Part shown: positions 1-8,414 of the stretch, piece after piece
Numbering within the stretch: position 1 is the stretch's first letter
How the letters are laid out: every line of letters starts with the position of its first letter
Source of the DNA: Thioalkalivibrio nitratireducens
Lineage (GTDB): Bacteria > Pseudomonadota > Gammaproteobacteria > Ectothiorhodospirales > Ectothiorhodospiraceae
Assembly: GCA_011390385.1 (NCBI GenBank)
Contig: JAABSN010000005.1
Location: 1-46,705, forward strand
Length of the DNA stretch: 46,705 nucleotides
Direction: 5' to 3'
Program-made: the position numbers and the translations under genes
The notes under the pieces: model-generated
What the model saw: the letters and a program-made list of their open reading frames with translations, nothing else
Told to the model about the DNA's origin: nothing
Databases searched by the model: none

Positions 1-2
1 CG

Positions 3-1121
3 GGGTTCGAGCGGCAAGCGAGGCACTTTGGTCTGGGCGCGCGCGTCGAATTCACCGATGCGGCGTTCAGCCAGATCGGCCTGGCGCCAGGCACCAGCGC
101 CCCCGGCCGCACGACCCATTTGTTCGCCAGTTCACGGCTCGGTAACAGGGGGTCCGTGGCCGTCTCCTACGTCGATCGCTTCAACCGGGACGAGGAGGAC
201 AATGTGCGGTTCGCCCAGTCAACGGTGTCCTGGGGTCTCGGTCGACACGGTTCTCTGCGCGCCTCGGTACTCTATCCCCTGGAGGGCGGGAACGATCCGA
301 CGTTTGCGCTGGCTTACTCCCGGCCGCTCGGCCGCCGCCTCAGCCTGCAAAGCCAGGCCACTACGGGCGACGGCCGGACGACCGGCGAGCTCAGGCTGCA
401 GAAGAATGCGCCTGCTGGACCCGGGAGCGGCTACGCGCTGACGGGGGCGGCGGGCGACCGCGAACGCCTGAACGGACGCTTCGTCCGGAACACCCGCCAC
501 GGCGTCTACACCGTGGAAGCGGAATCGGCGGATGGCGAGGCAGCGCTGCGGGCTGGCATGGCGGGGTCGCTGGTCTGGGTCGGCGGCCGGCCGATGATGG
601 CGCGCGATCTCGGTGATGCCTTCGCGGTGGTGGATGTGCCGGGGCAGGCCGGCATCGATGTCTATCGAAGCAACCAGATTATCGGCCGGACCGGCTCCGA
701 CGGCCGGGCGATCGTTCACGGCCTGCTTCCCTACGACCAGAACTCGGTCCGTATCGACGTGACCCAGCTGCCGCTGGACGTGCAGCCCGGCACCACGGAA
801 TGGATGATCGTGCCCAGCCACGGGGGCGCGGTGCGAGTCCGTGCCGAGGCGGAACGCAGCTATGGCGCGGTGTTTCGGATCCTCGCTGAGGATGGTGAGC
901 CGCTGCCTCCCGGGACGGTGATCACTCACGTCGACGCGAGGGAGCCGTTCCCGGTCGGCTACGACGGCTTGGCCTATGTGACGGGCCTGGAGGGCAATAC
1001 GCAGTTGCGGGCGCGGTGGGACGGCAGCAGCTGCACTTTCGAGTTGGCGTCCCCAACCGGCGCCGATGGGCCGCTACCCGATCTGGGTGACGTGGTGTGC
1101 CGGCGTGAGGAGTCGCAATGA
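3..1121 (+). CDS. Outer-membrane fimbrial usher protein, C-terminal part (5' end outside window)
   Basis: The reading frame is open from the window edge, so only the last ~372 residues of a protein that is usually about 800 residues are seen. In chaperone-usher systems this protein is the outer-membrane pore that assembles and exports pilin subunits. Visible are the alternating strands of the late beta-barrel, then a plug/C-terminal-domain-like stretch (GSLVWVGGRPMMARDLGDAF, then DVPGQAGIDVYRSNQIIGRT) and a short last domain ending with a Cys pair (CTFEL...VVCRR) as in CsuD-type archaic ushers. Its stop codon overlaps the start of the next gene (ATGA), which encodes a spore-coat-U pilin, confirming the family. 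The ATG/TTG codons inside the fragment are not taken as the true start. Confidence 0.85.
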   Translation, partial: GFERQARHFGLGARVEFTDAAFSQIGLAPGTSAPGRTTHLFASSRLGNRGSVAVSYVDRFNRDEEDNVRFAQSTVSWGLGRHGSLRASVLYPLEGGNDPTFALAYSRPLGRRLSLQSQATTGDGRTTGELRLQKNAPAGPGSGYALTGAAGDRERLNGRFVRNTRHGVYTVEAESADGEAALRAGMAGSLVWVGGRPMMARDLGDAFAVVDVPGQAGIDVYRSNQIIGRTGSDGRAIVHGLLPYDQNSVRIDVTQLPLDVQPGTTEWMIVPSHGGAVRVRAEAERSYGAVFRILAEDGEPLPPGTVITHVDAREPFPVGYDGLAYVTGLEGNTQLRARWDGSSCTFELASPTGADGPLPDLGDVVCRREESQ

Positions 1122-1600
1122 ATATCCCGACGACCGATTGTTCCAGACTTTCCCGTGGCTGCCGCGCGCGCGCATGCATTTCCGGCGCCGTGTTGCTCGT
1201 CTTGCTCCCGTTCAACGCGTTGGCCTGCACGGTGAGCGCCACCGGGGCAAGCTTCGGGGTGTTCGATCCCCTGGAGAACGTCGCCGTGGATACCACGGGG
1301 ACGATCACCGTGACCTGTTCACCAGCGGCCAGCTACAACATCGAATTGAGCGCGGGCCATGCCGGCACGTACTCGCCGCGCACAATGATCGGGCCCGGCG
1401 GCCGAACGCTGGACTACAACCTCTTCCGGGATGCGTCCCGGACCACCGTCTGGGGCGACGGCATCGGCGGCACGTCCACTGTCGGCGGGAGCGACAGCGG
1501 CAGCGGCACGTCGCATACCCTGTACGGAAGAATCCCTGCGGGTCAGAATCCGTACGTGGGCACCTACTCGGATTCGATCTCCGTCACGGTCACATTCTAG
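1118..1600 (+). CDS. Spore coat protein U (SCPU) domain pilin, secreted
   Basis: A 160-residue protein with an N-terminal signal: basic start, a hydrophobic stretch at about residues 21-36 and a likely cleavage after ALA, leaving a mature protein starting CTVSATG. The opening pattern (ASFGVFDPL), the TVTCSP cysteine region, the LDYNLFRD motif and the ending SDSISVTVTF are the hallmarks of the SCPU domain found in archaic (Csu-type) pili as major subunit or tip adhesin. It starts within the stop codon of the usher gene (ATGA), so the two are translationally coupled. It is the last gene of the pilus operon: the next gene lies 220 bp downstream behind a GC-rich hairpin. Whether it is shaft or tip subunit cannot be told from here. 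Confidence 0.85.
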   Translation: MNIPTTDCSRLSRGCRARACISGAVLLVLLPFNALACTVSATGASFGVFDPLENVAVDTTGTITVTCSPAASYNIELSAGHAGTYSPRTMIGPGGRTLDYNLFRDASRTTVWGDGIGGTSTVGGSDSGSGTSHTLYGRIPAGQNPYVGTYSDSISVTVTF

Positions 1601-1701
1601 CCCGCCACGCGCACTGGGGAAGCGATGACCGAATCCGTCGTCGTGAGGAGCGATGCAGCGGTCGATTGGGGAAGTGCTGATTGCTGCGCTTGTCGTTGCG
1701 G

Positions 1702-1728
1702 GCGAAGCGCGGCACTCATGCGCTTCGC
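1702..1728. terminator. GC-rich hairpin after the pilus operon
   Basis: A perfect 9-bp inverted repeat, GCGAAGCGC / GCGCTTCGC, with a 9-nt loop, sits about 100 bp after the SCPU stop. No T-tract follows, so it is not a classical intrinsic terminator. It may be a Rho-associated or RNA-stabilising 3' structure, or part of the kaiC leader region. Confidence 0.35.
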
Positions 1729-1772
1729 GGACCGGTGCTTTCCAACCTGTGAAAAACGTTTCCGGTACGTGT

Positions 1773-1794
1773 TCTACCGCACATACGGGGTAGA
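1773..1794. promoter_or_regulatory. Inverted repeat just upstream of kaiC, candidate operator
   Basis: TCTACC and GGTAGA flank a 10-bp spacer, forming a 22-bp imperfect palindrome ending 30 bp before the chosen kaiC start. Its size and place would suit a dimeric repressor or activator site, or a leader hairpin. It would lie just before, or overlap the ribosome site of, the alternative GTG start at 1801. No matching regulator is encoded nearby, so the role is inferred only from position and symmetry. Confidence 0.3.
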
Positions 1795-1824
1795 GCATAC
1801 GTGGGATCCTCGAGGCAGGAAGCC

Positions 1825-3609
1825 ATGCTCGACAGCGGAGGACGAAGCCGCGTGAAAGCCTCCCGCAAGTCCCATACTGACAACTCCGTTCCTGGTTTGC
1901 CCCAAAAGGCGCCAACCGGCATCGCCGGTTTCGACCTCATTACCGGGGGCGGCCTGCCGCGCGGACGTACCACGCTGCTGCTGGGCGGACCGGGCTCGGG
2001 CAAGACCGTCTTCGCGCTCGAATTCCTGGTGCACGGCGCGCGCGCGCCCGAGGAACCAGGGATTTTCGTCGCTTTCGAAGAGCACTCGAAGAGCATCCTC
2101 GCGAACGCGCACAGCTTCGGCTGGAGTCTCCCCGAGCTGCAGAGCGGAAAGCTCTCGTTCGTCGACGCGCAGCCGTCGCTCGATCTGGTCCATTCGGGTA
2201 GCTTCGATCTCGGCGGCATGCTGGCCGCGTTGCAGGCGATGGTGGAGGCGACCGGGGCACGGCGTATCGTATTCGACGCCCTGGACGTCGTTCTTGCACT
2301 GCTCGGCGACGCCGCCGCCAGGCGCACCGAGATGTATCGCCTGCACGACTGGCTGCTCGCGCACCAGCTGACCGCGGTCATCACCGCGAAGGCGGTCGGC
2401 GAGGAACTCTCCCATGTCGGCCAGGAGCCCTTCGGCTTCATGCAGTACATGGTGGACTGCGCGGTGGTCCTGAATCACAAGGTGGTGCTGGGCGTTTCGC
2501 AGCGCAACCTGCGGGTTCAGAAGTACCGCGGCACCAGCTTCGACGAAAACGAGTCGCCATTTGTCATCGGAAAAAGCGGATTCGAGGTCGCGGTCGCGTG
2601 CCCGCTGGTGGGCGGCACGCTGAAGGTCAGCGACGAGCGCGTCTCCAGTGGTGTGGAACGGCTCGATACGATGCTCGACGGCGGATATTTCCGCGGCGCA
2701 AGCGTGGTGATCAAGGGCTTTGCCGGCACGGCCAAGACCACGCTGTGCGGCGCCTTCGCGCAAGCCGCGTGCGAGCGCGGCGAGCGCACGCTGTTCGTCA
2801 GCTTCGACTCCGATGCCAACGAGGTCATCCGCGACCTTGCATCCGTTGGGATTCGGCTGGCGCGCTACGTGAAGAGCGGGCTCCTGCGTATGGCCTCCGC
2901 GCGCATCACTACCGGGAGCACCGAGATCTACCTTGCCCGCATCAAGGCGCTCGCGAACGAGCACAAGGCCCGCTGCCTGGTCATCGACCCGGTGTCGACC
3001 TGGCACCATTCAGGTAGCGAGCTGGGCGCGAGCAGCGTAGCAGGGCAGCTCATCAACTGGTCGAAGGCCGAGGGCATGACGCTACTGTGCAGCAGCCTGC
3101 TCGACGAGATGTCCAAACACGCCGAAGGCGGCATGTCGCGCCAGATCTCGCGGCTCGCCGATACCTGGATCTACCTGACCCACGTGGAGCAGGCGGGAGA
3201 GCGCAACCGTGGGCTGTCGGTCATCAAGTCGCGTGGCACTGCACACTCGAACCAGGTGCGCGAACTGATCCTCAGCGACGATGGCGTGACCCTTGCCGAT
3301 ACCTACAGCGCGGGTGGAGAAGTGCTGATGGGTACGATGCGCTGGCAGAAGGAAAGCGCCGAGCGCGCAGCCGCCGAGGTCGCCGAGGCTGGCGGAAAAC
3401 TCAGGCGCGTGAAGATCGACGCCGAGGTGGCGGAGCTCGAGGGTCGGCTGAGGTCGCTGGGCGCGGAACTCGAGGCGAAAAAGGTCGAGAAGGCGCTGCT
3501 TGAGCGCACCACCGCCAAGCGCAAGGGCAACCTTTCGCGCAAGCGTACGCGCGTGGCAGAGTTGCGTGGCGCTGATGTCGCGGGAGCGAAAGACAAGGGT
3601 AGCCAGTGA
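1825..3609 (+). CDS. kaiC: KaiC-like circadian/timing ATPase (two RecA-like domains)
   Basis: KaiC is a double-domain ATPase/autokinase that keeps time in cyanobacteria; homologues elsewhere act in stress adaptation or simple timers. This 594-residue protein has CI with Walker A GGPGSGKT (54-61) and the catalytic pair E85-E86. CII carries a variant Walker A (G298 to T305, Ala before Lys304), F327-D328 where cyanobacterial KaiC has the two CII catalytic glutamates, and a single retained phosphosite-like serine (S442), with Arg443 in the threonine position. The C-terminus is an added coiled coil (about 505-585) with Lys/Glu repeats. I chose ATG 1825 (GAGG at 1812-1815); an in-frame GTG at 1801 would add 8 residues. 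The stop overlaps kaiB (TGATG). No kaiA is present. Confidence 0.9.
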   Translation: MLDSGGRSRVKASRKSHTDNSVPGLPQKAPTGIAGFDLITGGGLPRGRTTLLLGGPGSGKTVFALEFLVHGARAPEEPGIFVAFEEHSKSILANAHSFGWSLPELQSGKLSFVDAQPSLDLVHSGSFDLGGMLAALQAMVEATGARRIVFDALDVVLALLGDAAARRTEMYRLHDWLLAHQLTAVITAKAVGEELSHVGQEPFGFMQYMVDCAVVLNHKVVLGVSQRNLRVQKYRGTSFDENESPFVIGKSGFEVAVACPLVGGTLKVSDERVSSGVERLDTMLDGGYFRGASVVIKGFAGTAKTTLCGAFAQAACERGERTLFVSFDSDANEVIRDLASVGIRLARYVKSGLLRMASARITTGSTEIYLARIKALANEHKARCLVIDPVSTWHHSGSELGASSVAGQLINWSKAEGMTLLCSSLLDEMSKHAEGGMSRQISRLADTWIYLTHVEQAGERNRGLSVIKSRGTAHSNQVRELILSDDGVTLADTYSAGGEVLMGTMRWQKESAERAAAEVAEAGGKLRRVKIDAEVAELEGRLRSLGAELEAKKVEKALLERTTAKRKGNLSRKRTRVAELRGADVAGAKDKGSQ

Positions 3610-3902
3610 TGTCGGGGCGCGAGAAATTCAGCTTCCGGCTCTATGTGGCCGGTAACGCGTGGAACTCGGCGCAAGCGGTATCCAACCTCGGCGCGCTGTG
3701 CCGGGAGCATCTGGCGGGTCGTCATGAGATCGAGGTGGTGGACGTGTTCCGCGAGCCTCAGCGAGCACTTGCCGACGGCATCTTTCTGACCCCGACGCTG
3801 ATCAAACTCGCCCCGCTCCCCGCGCCTGTGCAGGTCGTGGGATCCCTGAGCCAGAGGTTGCCGCTGATGCAGGCCCTGGGACTGCACAGCGTGCCGGAAT
3901 GA
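3609..3902 (+). CDS. kaiB: KaiB-like protein, partner of KaiC
   Basis: A 97-residue single-domain protein of the thioredoxin-like/fold-switching KaiB family. Diagnostic stretches are FRLYVAGNAWNS near the N-terminus, EVVDVFREPQRA in the middle, the TPTLIKL proline-containing segment (cis-proline region in KaiB) and VVGSLSQR, matching the usual GDLS motif with Ser for Asp. KaiB binds the CI ring of KaiC and recruits output proteins in cyanobacteria. ATG 3609 shares one base with the kaiC stop (TGATG), and the gene's own stop overlaps the next start (ATGA), so all three genes should be made together. Length is close to the family norm (~100). Confidence 0.9.
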   Translation: MSGREKFSFRLYVAGNAWNSAQAVSNLGALCREHLAGRHEIEVVDVFREPQRALADGIFLTPTLIKLAPLPAPVQVVGSLSQRLPLMQALGLHSVPE

Positions 3903-6682
3903 AGCGGTCTCCCACAGAGGACGCGGAAGAGGAAATCTCCGCGCTGATCACCACGCTGCACGAGACCGGGCAGCGGCTGGAGCTCCTCACCGCGGGCGAG
4001 GTGGACTCGGTGAGCGACGCCGAGGGCAGGCCATTCCTGCTGCTAAGCGCCCAGGAGCGGCTGCGCCATATCGAGGCGATGAAGCAGGCCGCGGTGCTCA
4101 ACGCGCTTCCAGCCCATATTGTTCTGCTCAATGCCCAGGGGGTCATTGTTTCCGTGAACGAAGCGTGGCGCCATTTCGGAGACGCCAATGCTGGACAGGC
4201 CCCTGGTTATGACGTTGGCGTCGACTACCTCGCGATCTGCGACCAGGCGCGCGGCGAGGATGCCGCCGAGGCGCACCAGGCGGCCGCAGGCATTCGCGCA
4301 CTGCTCGCGGGCAGGACGAAGCGCTTCTCGCTCGAGTACCCCTGCCACTCCCCGACCGAGAAACGCTGGTTCCTGATGAGCGTGACTCCGCTCGTCGAGG
4401 AGGGCGCGAATGGCGCCGTCGTCATGCACATCGACGTCACGGAAAAAAGGCAGGCCGAGGAAAGCCTGCGCATGAGCGAGGCCCGCTTCCGCGAGATGGC
4501 CGAAAACATCCGCGATGTGTTCTTCCTGCGCGACAGCGCGGGCCGCATGTTGTATGTGAGCCCGGCCTATGCAGAGATCTGGGGCCGCAGTTGCGAGAGT
4601 CTGTACGCCGATCCGGACTCCTGGGGCCAGGCGATCCATCCCGAGGATCGCGCCGCGGCTCTGAAGGCAACGAGCGGTGGGCTGCTGGCGGGACAGTTCG
4701 AATTCGAATACCGAATCCTGCGCCCCGACGGCTCGATCCGCTGGATCGAGTCCCGCGGCTTCCCGGTGCTCGACGCCGCCGGCACAATCGCGCGTATCGC
4801 CGGGATCGCCACCGACATCACCGCGCGCAAACGGGCCGAGCACGGCATCCAGCGCCTGAGCCGGGTCAACGCGATGCTGAGCCAGATCAACAGCCTGATC
4901 GTGCGTGTACGCACCCGCGAAGACCTGTTCGAGGAAGCCTGCCGCATCGCCGTTGCAGCCGGCGGGTTCCGCGTGGCGTGGATCGGCCTGACCGATCTCA
5001 CTTCGATGAAGCTCGTGCCGGCCGCGTCGGCGGGAACCGGCCAGACCCTCGCCAATGTCGAAGAGCGCATGCTGTTGCAGGACAGCGCTTCGAGCGGTTG
5101 CGGCCCATCCGCGATCGCGGTGCGCGAGCGCAAGGCGGTCCTGATCAACGACATTGCAAGCGATGCGCGAATCCTCGACAAGGATGCCCACCTCGAGCGG
5201 GGGCTGCGCTCTCTCATCAGCCTGCCGTTGATGATCGACGACGCGGCGGTCGGCGTGCTTTGTCTGTATGCGCCGGAAGCGGGTTTCTTCGACGAGGGGG
5301 AGACAAAGCTTCTGCACGAGTTGGCCGATGACATCGCTTTCGCCGTCGACCATATCGACAAGCAGGATCGGCTCGACTACCTGGCGTACTACGATGCGCT
5401 TACCGGGCTGGCGAACCGCAGCCTTTTCATCGAGCGCGTGGCGCAGTACATCAAAACCGCCGCAGCCGCCGGGCATTCGCTCGCCGTCTTTCTGGTGGAT
5501 CTGGAGCGATTCAAGTATTTCAATGACAGCCTCGGCCGGCCTGCGGGCGACGCGTTGCTGCGACAAGTGGCGGAGTGGCTGACTCAAAGCATCGGCGACG
5601 CCAGTCTGCTCGCGCGGGTTGGCCCGGACCACTTTGCGGTGGTGCTGCCAGAAATCCGGAACGCCGGGGACATGGCGCGACTGCTGGAAAAGTTGCTGGC
5701 GGTTTTTCTGGACCAATCGTTCCACGTGGACGACGAAGCCTATCGCGTGGCCGCGAGAGCCGGTGTGGCGTTGTTCCCTCAGGATGGCGAGGAAGCCGAC
5801 ACCCTGTTCCTGAATGCCGAGGCTGCGCTGAAGAACGCAAAAGTGGGCGGTGACCGCTATCTTTTCTATTCGCAGAAGATGACCAAGGCCGTGGCCGGCA
5901 AGTTGATCCTGGAGAACCAGTTGCGCCAGGCGATCGACCGGCGCGAGTTTGTGTTGCACTACCAGCCCAAGGTGAGCTTCGCGAGCGGCAAGCTTGCGAG
6001 CGCCGAGGCGCTGATCCGCTGGAACGATCCGCGCACCGGGCTGGTGCCGCCGAACCGGTTCATTCCGGTACTGGAGGAAACGGGGCTCATCCACGAGGCG
6101 GGCCGCTGGGCGCTGCACCAGGCGATCGCGGATTACCTGCGTTGGCGGGACTCCGGGCTGCTTGCGGTGCGTGTCGCGGTGAATGTCTCGGCGCTGCAGC
6201 TGCGCGACCCCGGCTTCATAGGCGTGCTCGAGCAGGCACTCGCGGTCGACTCGCGCGCCGCTTCGGGCCTCGAGCTCGAGATCACCGAGAGTCTGATCAT
6301 GGCGGACGTGAAGCACAGCATCGCAACACTGCAGGCAGTACGCGCCATGGGCGTGACGGTCGCGATCGACGATTTTGGCACCGGCTTCTCCTCGCTGAGT
6401 TACCTGGCGAAGCTGCCCGTGGATACGCTCAAGATCGATCGCTCGTTCGTGGTGGCGATGACGCACTCCTCGCAAGGACAGGCGCTGGTGACGACCATCA
6501 TCACCCTGGCGCATTCGCTCAAGCTGAATGTGGTGGCGGAGGGCGTCGAGACTGAGGAACAGTCCCGGCTCTTGCGCCTGCTGGGTTGCGACGAGATGCA
6601 GGGCTACCTCTTCAGCAAGCCGCTGCCGGTCGAGATCTTCGAAGCGCGCTTCCTTGCGCCCAGCGGGTCGGCGGTCGAATAG
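3899..6682 (+). CDS. PAS-PAS-GAF-GGDEF(degenerate)-EAL cyclic-di-GMP protein
   Basis: A 927-residue cytoplasmic sensor protein without obvious membrane segments. Domains in order: N-terminal helical lead (1-60), PAS (about 60-185), PAS with PAC (about 195-312, ending TDITARKRAE), GAF (about 330-490), GGDEF (about 495-655) and EAL (about 680-920). The cyclase signature reads GPDHF (575-579) in place of GGDEF, losing the Glu, and no RxxD inhibitory site is seen, so cyclase activity is unlikely. The phosphodiesterase half keeps its key residues: EAL (703-705), NVS, ELEITES, IDDFGTGFSS, LKIDRSFV, AEGVET and QGYLF. It therefore probably hydrolyses c-di-GMP under PAS/GAF control. ATGA overlap with kaiB makes it the likely output of the Kai pair. 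Confidence 0.92.
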   Translation: MKRSPTEDAEEEISALITTLHETGQRLELLTAGEVDSVSDAEGRPFLLLSAQERLRHIEAMKQAAVLNALPAHIVLLNAQGVIVSVNEAWRHFGDANAGQAPGYDVGVDYLAICDQARGEDAAEAHQAAAGIRALLAGRTKRFSLEYPCHSPTEKRWFLMSVTPLVEEGANGAVVMHIDVTEKRQAEESLRMSEARFREMAENIRDVFFLRDSAGRMLYVSPAYAEIWGRSCESLYADPDSWGQAIHPEDRAAALKATSGGLLAGQFEFEYRILRPDGSIRWIESRGFPVLDAAGTIARIAGIATDITARKRAEHGIQRLSRVNAMLSQINSLIVRVRTREDLFEEACRIAVAAGGFRVAWIGLTDLTSMKLVPAASAGTGQTLANVEERMLLQDSASSGCGPSAIAVRERKAVLINDIASDARILDKDAHLERGLRSLISLPLMIDDAAVGVLCLYAPEAGFFDEGETKLLHELADDIAFAVDHIDKQDRLDYLAYYDALTGLANRSLFIERVAQYIKTAAAAGHSLAVFLVDLERFKYFNDSLGRPAGDALLRQVAEWLTQSIGDASLLARVGPDHFAVVLPEIRNAGDMARLLEKLLAVFLDQSFHVDDEAYRVAARAGVALFPQDGEEADTLFLNAEAALKNAKVGGDRYLFYSQKMTKAVAGKLILENQLRQAIDRREFVLHYQPKVSFASGKLASAEALIRWNDPRTGLVPPNRFIPVLEETGLIHEAGRWALHQAIADYLRWRDSGLLAVRVAVNVSALQLRDPGFIGVLEQALAVDSRAASGLELEITESLIMADVKHSIATLQAVRAMGVTVAIDDFGTGFSSLSYLAKLPVDTLKIDRSFVVAMTHSSQGQALVTTIITLAHSLKLNVVAEGVETEEQSRLLRLLGCDEMQGYLFSKPLPVEIFEARFLAPSGSAVE

Positions 6683-6898
6683 TTTCGGACCGGGGCACCC
6701 GCTCACGCCGGCGGCACAGGCGCGAGCCCTGCCCGGTCGCTCACCTTCAATGCGTTGAATCCCTGGTGCCCGCGAGCGTGCTGATCGATGGCAACAACGG
6801 CGGATACAAACGCTGGACCGAGACCCATGTGTGCGTCGCAGACCCGTTGCGTGACCAGCATTCGGAACACACAAATGCCCGTGCGACGGGTTGCGACT

Positions 6899-7363
6899 TC
6901 ATCCGCCACCCGCATACCCCAATTGCTGCCATGCTGCGAACACCATGATGGCCACGGCGTTGGAGAGATTCAGGCTGCGGCTGCCCGCGCACATCGGGAT
7001 CCGCAGCAGGCGTTCCGGTGGCAGTCGGTCCAGCACCGCCTGCGGCAGGCCACGAGTTTCGGGGCCGAACAGGAAGCCGTCGCCGGGTGCGAAGGCCGGC
7101 GCATCGTGGCGGTGGCTGGCACGGGTTGTCAGCGCGAACAGGCGTTCGATCGCAGCCGATTCCAGACAGGCGTCGAGGCTGGCATACTCCATGATGTGCG
7201 CGAATTCGCGATAGTCGAGGCCGGCACGGCGCAGCCGCTGTTCGTCCATGCTGAAGCCCAGCGGATGAATCAGGTGCAGGTGGGCGCCGGTGTTGGCGGC
7301 GAGACGGATGATATTGCCGGTGTTCGGCGGAATCTCCGGTTCATAGAGGACGATATGCAACAT
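6899..7363 (-). CDS. trmL: tRNA (cytidine/uridine-34-2'-O)-methyltransferase
   Basis: TrmL (YibK) is a SPOUT-fold, SAM-dependent enzyme that methylates the ribose of wobble base 34 in tRNA-Leu isoacceptors. The 154-residue product (157 in E. coli) starts [20 protein letters not shown], the family signature, and carries the knot motifs FGPETRGLP and [20 protein letters not shown]. The frame is open upstream, but the signature begins at this ATG. The start codon overlaps by two bases the start codon of the pyrD gene on the other strand (sequence CATG), so the pair has no intergenic DNA and each promoter must lie inside the other gene. Confidence 0.95.
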   Translation of the reverse strand: MLHIVLYEPEIPPNTGNIIRLAANTGAHLHLIHPLGFSMDEQRLRRAGLDYREFAHIMEYASLDACLESAAIERLFALTTRASHRHDAPAFAPGDGFLFGPETRGLPQAVLDRLPPERLLRIPMCAGSRSLNLSNAVAIMVFAAWQQLGYAGGG

Positions 7364-8354
7364 GGCTGACAATCCCGTTGATCCGCGCCTGCAGATCCAG
7401 TTCTGCGGCATTCCGTTCAACACCCCGTTGGTGCTGCTTTCGGGCTGTGTCGGTTTCGGCGAGGAATATACCCGGGTTGCCGGGTTTTCGAACCGGGACG
7501 CGGGCGCGATCTGCCTGAAGGGGACGACCGGAGAGGCGCGACTGGGCAATCAGCCGCACCGGGTCTACGAGACGCCCGAGGGCATGCTGAATGCCATCGG
7601 CCTGCAGAATCCCGGTGTCGATCACGTGGTGGACCGTATCCTGCCCGCCCTGGATTTTTCCGAGACGCGTTTCATCGCGAATGTTTCCGGCTCGACGATC
7701 GAGGAATACGTGGCGGTGACCCGGCGCTTCGACGATTCGCCAATCGATGCCATCGAGATCAACATTTCCTGCCCCAACGTGAAGGAAGGCGGAGTTGCCT
7801 TCGGCAATGACCCGGACATGTCGGCGCGGGTCGTCGCGGCGTGCCGCGCGGTCACCGGCAAGCCGATCATCACCAAGCTGTCACCGAATCAGACCGATAT
7901 TGCCGAAAATGCCCGGCGCTGCATCGAGTCCGGCACCGACGGTTTCGCGGTGATCAACACATTGATGGGCATGGCCGTCGACGTCGAGCGACGCGAGGCG
8001 GTGATCGGCAACAATCAGGGCGGTCTGTCCGGACCGGCGATCAAGCCCATTGCACTGCTCAAGGTGCAGCAGGTGTACCAGGTGGCGGCGCCGCATGGCA
8101 TTCCCATCATCGGCCAGGGTGGCGTGGTGAACGCGACCGACGCGCTGGAGTTCATCATCGCCGGCGCCACCGCGGTGGGAGTGGGTACCGGCCTGTTCTA
8201 CGATCCGCTGTGCCTGCCGAAGATGCTGGCCGGAATGGGCGACTATCTCGATCGGCACGGGATCGCCCATGTCAGCGACCTCACCGGAACACTGCACCTG
8301 CACGGTTTCGTTTCCGCGTGCGATCTGCCGGCCCCGACCTTGAATGAAGCGTAG
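7362..8354 (+). CDS. pyrD: Dihydroorotate dehydrogenase, class 1B catalytic subunit
   Basis: Oxidises dihydroorotate to orotate in pyrimidine synthesis. The 330-residue sequence is of the soluble class 1B type: [23 protein letters not shown] with Cys137 as the base (class 2 enzymes use Ser), [29 protein letters not shown] and [10 protein letters not shown]. Class 1B enzymes normally pair with PyrK, an FAD/[2Fe-2S] subunit passing electrons to NAD+; no pyrK is seen in this window, and most Gammaproteobacteria use the membrane-bound class 2 enzyme instead. GAGGA lies 11 bases before ATG 7362, a rather long spacing; start fixed mainly by family alignment. Convergent with hemD across a hairpin. 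Confidence 0.92.
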   Translation: MADNPVDPRLQIQFCGIPFNTPLVLLSGCVGFGEEYTRVAGFSNRDAGAICLKGTTGEARLGNQPHRVYETPEGMLNAIGLQNPGVDHVVDRILPALDFSETRFIANVSGSTIEEYVAVTRRFDDSPIDAIEINISCPNVKEGGVAFGNDPDMSARVVAACRAVTGKPIITKLSPNQTDIAENARRCIESGTDGFAVINTLMGMAVDVERREAVIGNNQGGLSGPAIKPIALLKVQQVYQVAAPHGIPIIGQGGVVNATDALEFIIAGATAVGVGTGLFYDPLCLPKMLAGMGDYLDRHGIAHVSDLTGTLHLHGFVSACDLPAPTLNEA

Positions 8355-8414
8355 CGAAAGGCCGCATTGCGACAGATGGGTCAGACGATGATCGAGGCCT
8401 GAAAAAAGGCGAGC

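Noticed and set aside
4043..6874. A 943-codon minus-strand frame opposite the GGDEF-EAL gene
   Set aside because: Shadow of a real gene: no domains, Arg/His-rich composition and no ribosome site of note.
6683..6898. Inverted GACCGGGGCA / TGCCCGGTC after the EAL gene as a terminator
   Set aside because: The loop is over 30 nt, one arm has an extra base and no T-run follows; too weak to call.
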